A DNA stretch of 64,000 nt from NCBI GenBank assembly GCA_002749535.1, contig MZZL01000390.1:215439-279438 (forward strand), read 5' to 3'. Positions 62,931 to 64,000 of the stretch are shown piece after piece (the stretch's first letter is position 1; the number at the start of each line of letters is the position of its first letter). A program made the translations under genes and the position numbers. Source of the DNA: Apophysomyces variabilis (Eukaryota; Mucoromycota; Mucoromycetes; Mucorales; Mucoraceae). Below the pieces are notes generated by a model, which saw only the letters and a program-made list of their open reading frames with translations, was not told the origin of the DNA and ran no database searches.

Positions 62931-63861
62931 GTTAACGGAGTTGACAGGGATAGCAAAAGAGGCAGGGCCAATTTTTGGTGAATATCTGCAGTAAGACCAG
63001 CGGTGCAGTGGCACGGCGAATCGTGACTTGTTTTCCTTCGGTGCATCAACTTACAGTCGATTGTAAAAAAAGGAAAGAAGCTCGTTCCAGGGAAACGGAA
63101 AAGAAGCTTGGGTCATTGTAACGACTTACATCAACATGGCTTATGTCGACGTGTAGAGGCGTACCTGTTGAAATGGACCGGCCAATTTATTGTTTGCGTC
63201 TGGTAATAGTTTTCTAAAAAAAAAAAAAAGTGCTCCACGGGACACCAGTTATTGCACTCCTTGGCAAAGGTGTCGTTGGTCTCATAGTTCAAGTATTTCT
63301 TCGGTTGGCTTTATATGGAAAAAAAAATAACGAAAATTGCAAGCTGTAACTATATTAAAGAAATTTAGCAAACAGCGTCGGAAGGCAAAGCAAACTATAG
63401 GGTATAGGGTATAGGATACATAATAAAAGGATAGCTTTTGTTCAAGCGTGTTCTTTATGCCAGTATCGCAAATTTGGCAAACTTTTTTCTTGGTTAATAG
63501 AAGGAATGTCTTATGCAGTTTTAATATGGGAAAGCTGACGGTAACTCTCCTGCTGCTTCTTGCAGCGGCCTGATCTTTAAAAGGCAAATGACCATAATCT
63601 GGGCTTGCAGTTTCTCGGGGAGAAGATCATGTTCAATAACACCTGCTTTTTTTTTGCGAATAGTTGGTTACAGGAACACAGGGAAATCAGATTGTAACAT
63701 GAAACAGTAGAGGAATGTTCACAAATTATGGCTCGGATGTTTATTTTCTTTGGAACAAACCCGGCACAATAGGTTTGATATGAGTGTTTAAAAAGGAAGA
63801 AAAGGCGGGATGATGTAAACTATGTAATAACGAGGAATTTCACGATTAAAATAGATGTCGT
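62931..63861. other. Intergenic upstream of bS18m
   Basis: Promoter of bS18m and 3' flank of the next minus-strand gene. A short tandem TATAGGG repeat (two copies plus a partial) lies at 63396-63416 and an A13 run near 63218-63230. No gene recognised. Confidence 0.45.
63396..63416. repeat. Short TATAGGG tandem repeat
   Basis: Two perfect TATAGGG copies and a partial third. Too short to be telomeric. Confidence 0.8.
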
Positions 63862-64000
63862 TTAGGCACTGCTCATGTTGGCCTGTTCATGTTCTTGGGA
63901 GGGTCGCTGCTTCAACTCGAGTTCATTGCCAGTCATACGACGGTAAATGCTCTTCACATCGTCGCAAACTGATTCAAAGTGGGATGTAGCATCGTATGAA
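63862..64000 (-). CDS. C-terminal end of an unidentified protein
   Basis: The minus strand is open from the window edge to TAA at 63862-63864, giving a 45-residue C-terminus that reads HFESVCDDVKSIYRRMTGNE, LELKQRPSQEHEQANMSSA. It is hydrophilic and helix-prone. The family cannot be told from this fragment, and the rest lies beyond the window. Confidence 0.6.
   Translation of the reverse strand, partial: SYDATSHFESVCDDVKSIYRRMTGNELELKQRPSQEHEQANMSSA

Noticed and set aside
63396..63416. Telomere-like repeat
   Set aside because: Only two and a half copies of TATAGGG, and genes continue on both sides.

Overview
The window looks like nuclear DNA of an early-diverging filamentous fungus, most likely Mucoromycota (Mucorales-like). 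The reasons are many short GT..AG introns (mostly 45-70 nt), often just after the start codon, moderate AT content, fungal-type housekeeping genes, and lineage-typical proteins such as an MT-A70 methyltransferase of the 6mA-associated kind. About 21 protein-coding genes can be supported. I saw no rRNA, convincing tRNA, CRISPR array, or intact transposon. All splice sites below were read by eye from GT..AG positions and reading frame.

Layout. 1-3991 (+): 3' part of a diaphanous/Bni1-type formin. 4675-6014 (+): UBAP1-like ESCRT-I protein with a C-terminal UBA domain. 7367-9358 (+): membrane-anchored FkbM-family methyltransferase. 11842-14842 (-): Golgi tether subunit COG2. 17124-18676 (+): mitochondrial phenylalanyl-tRNA synthetase. 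19728-20799 (+): unrecognised coiled-coil, serine-rich protein. 23205-24945 (-): MT-A70 methyltransferase with DPPL in place of DPPW. 25351-26116 (-): secreted DUF3455-like protein. 27058-29004 (+): Thi20-type HMP kinase/TenA fusion. 29723-31603 (+): DEAD-box helicase Has1. 31860-32937 (-) and 33146-33498 (+): a divergent ribosomal protein pair, eS1 and eS30. 33723-35090 (-): unrecognised intronless protein. About 35.1-44.0 kb: a gene-poor stretch. 44058-46658 (+): acidic protein with an IQ motif and coiled coil. 48845-50675 (+): SLC49-like MFS transporter. 51429-52188 (-): COP9 signalosome subunit 8. 53617-57771 (+): UBA plus USP25/28-like protein whose Cys box lacks cysteine. 58493-59625 (-): STIMATE-like ER membrane protein. 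60991-62226 (+): SUMO ligase Nse2. 62219-62930 (-): mitochondrial ribosomal protein bS18m, overlapping Nse2 by 8 bp. 63862-64000 (-): C-terminus of an unidentified protein.

The genes do not form one pathway. Small functional groups are cytosolic ribosome biogenesis (Has1, eS1, eS30), mitochondrial translation (PheRS, bS18m), ubiquitin/SUMO/Nedd8 control (UBAP1-like, USP-like, CSN8, Nse2), and membrane traffic (COG2, UBAP1-like). The most interesting items are the MT-A70 protein with an altered catalytic motif, a USP-fold protein that seems to lack its catalytic cysteine, the eS1/eS30 divergent pair with matched start-codon introns, and the coding overlap of NSE2 with bS18m.
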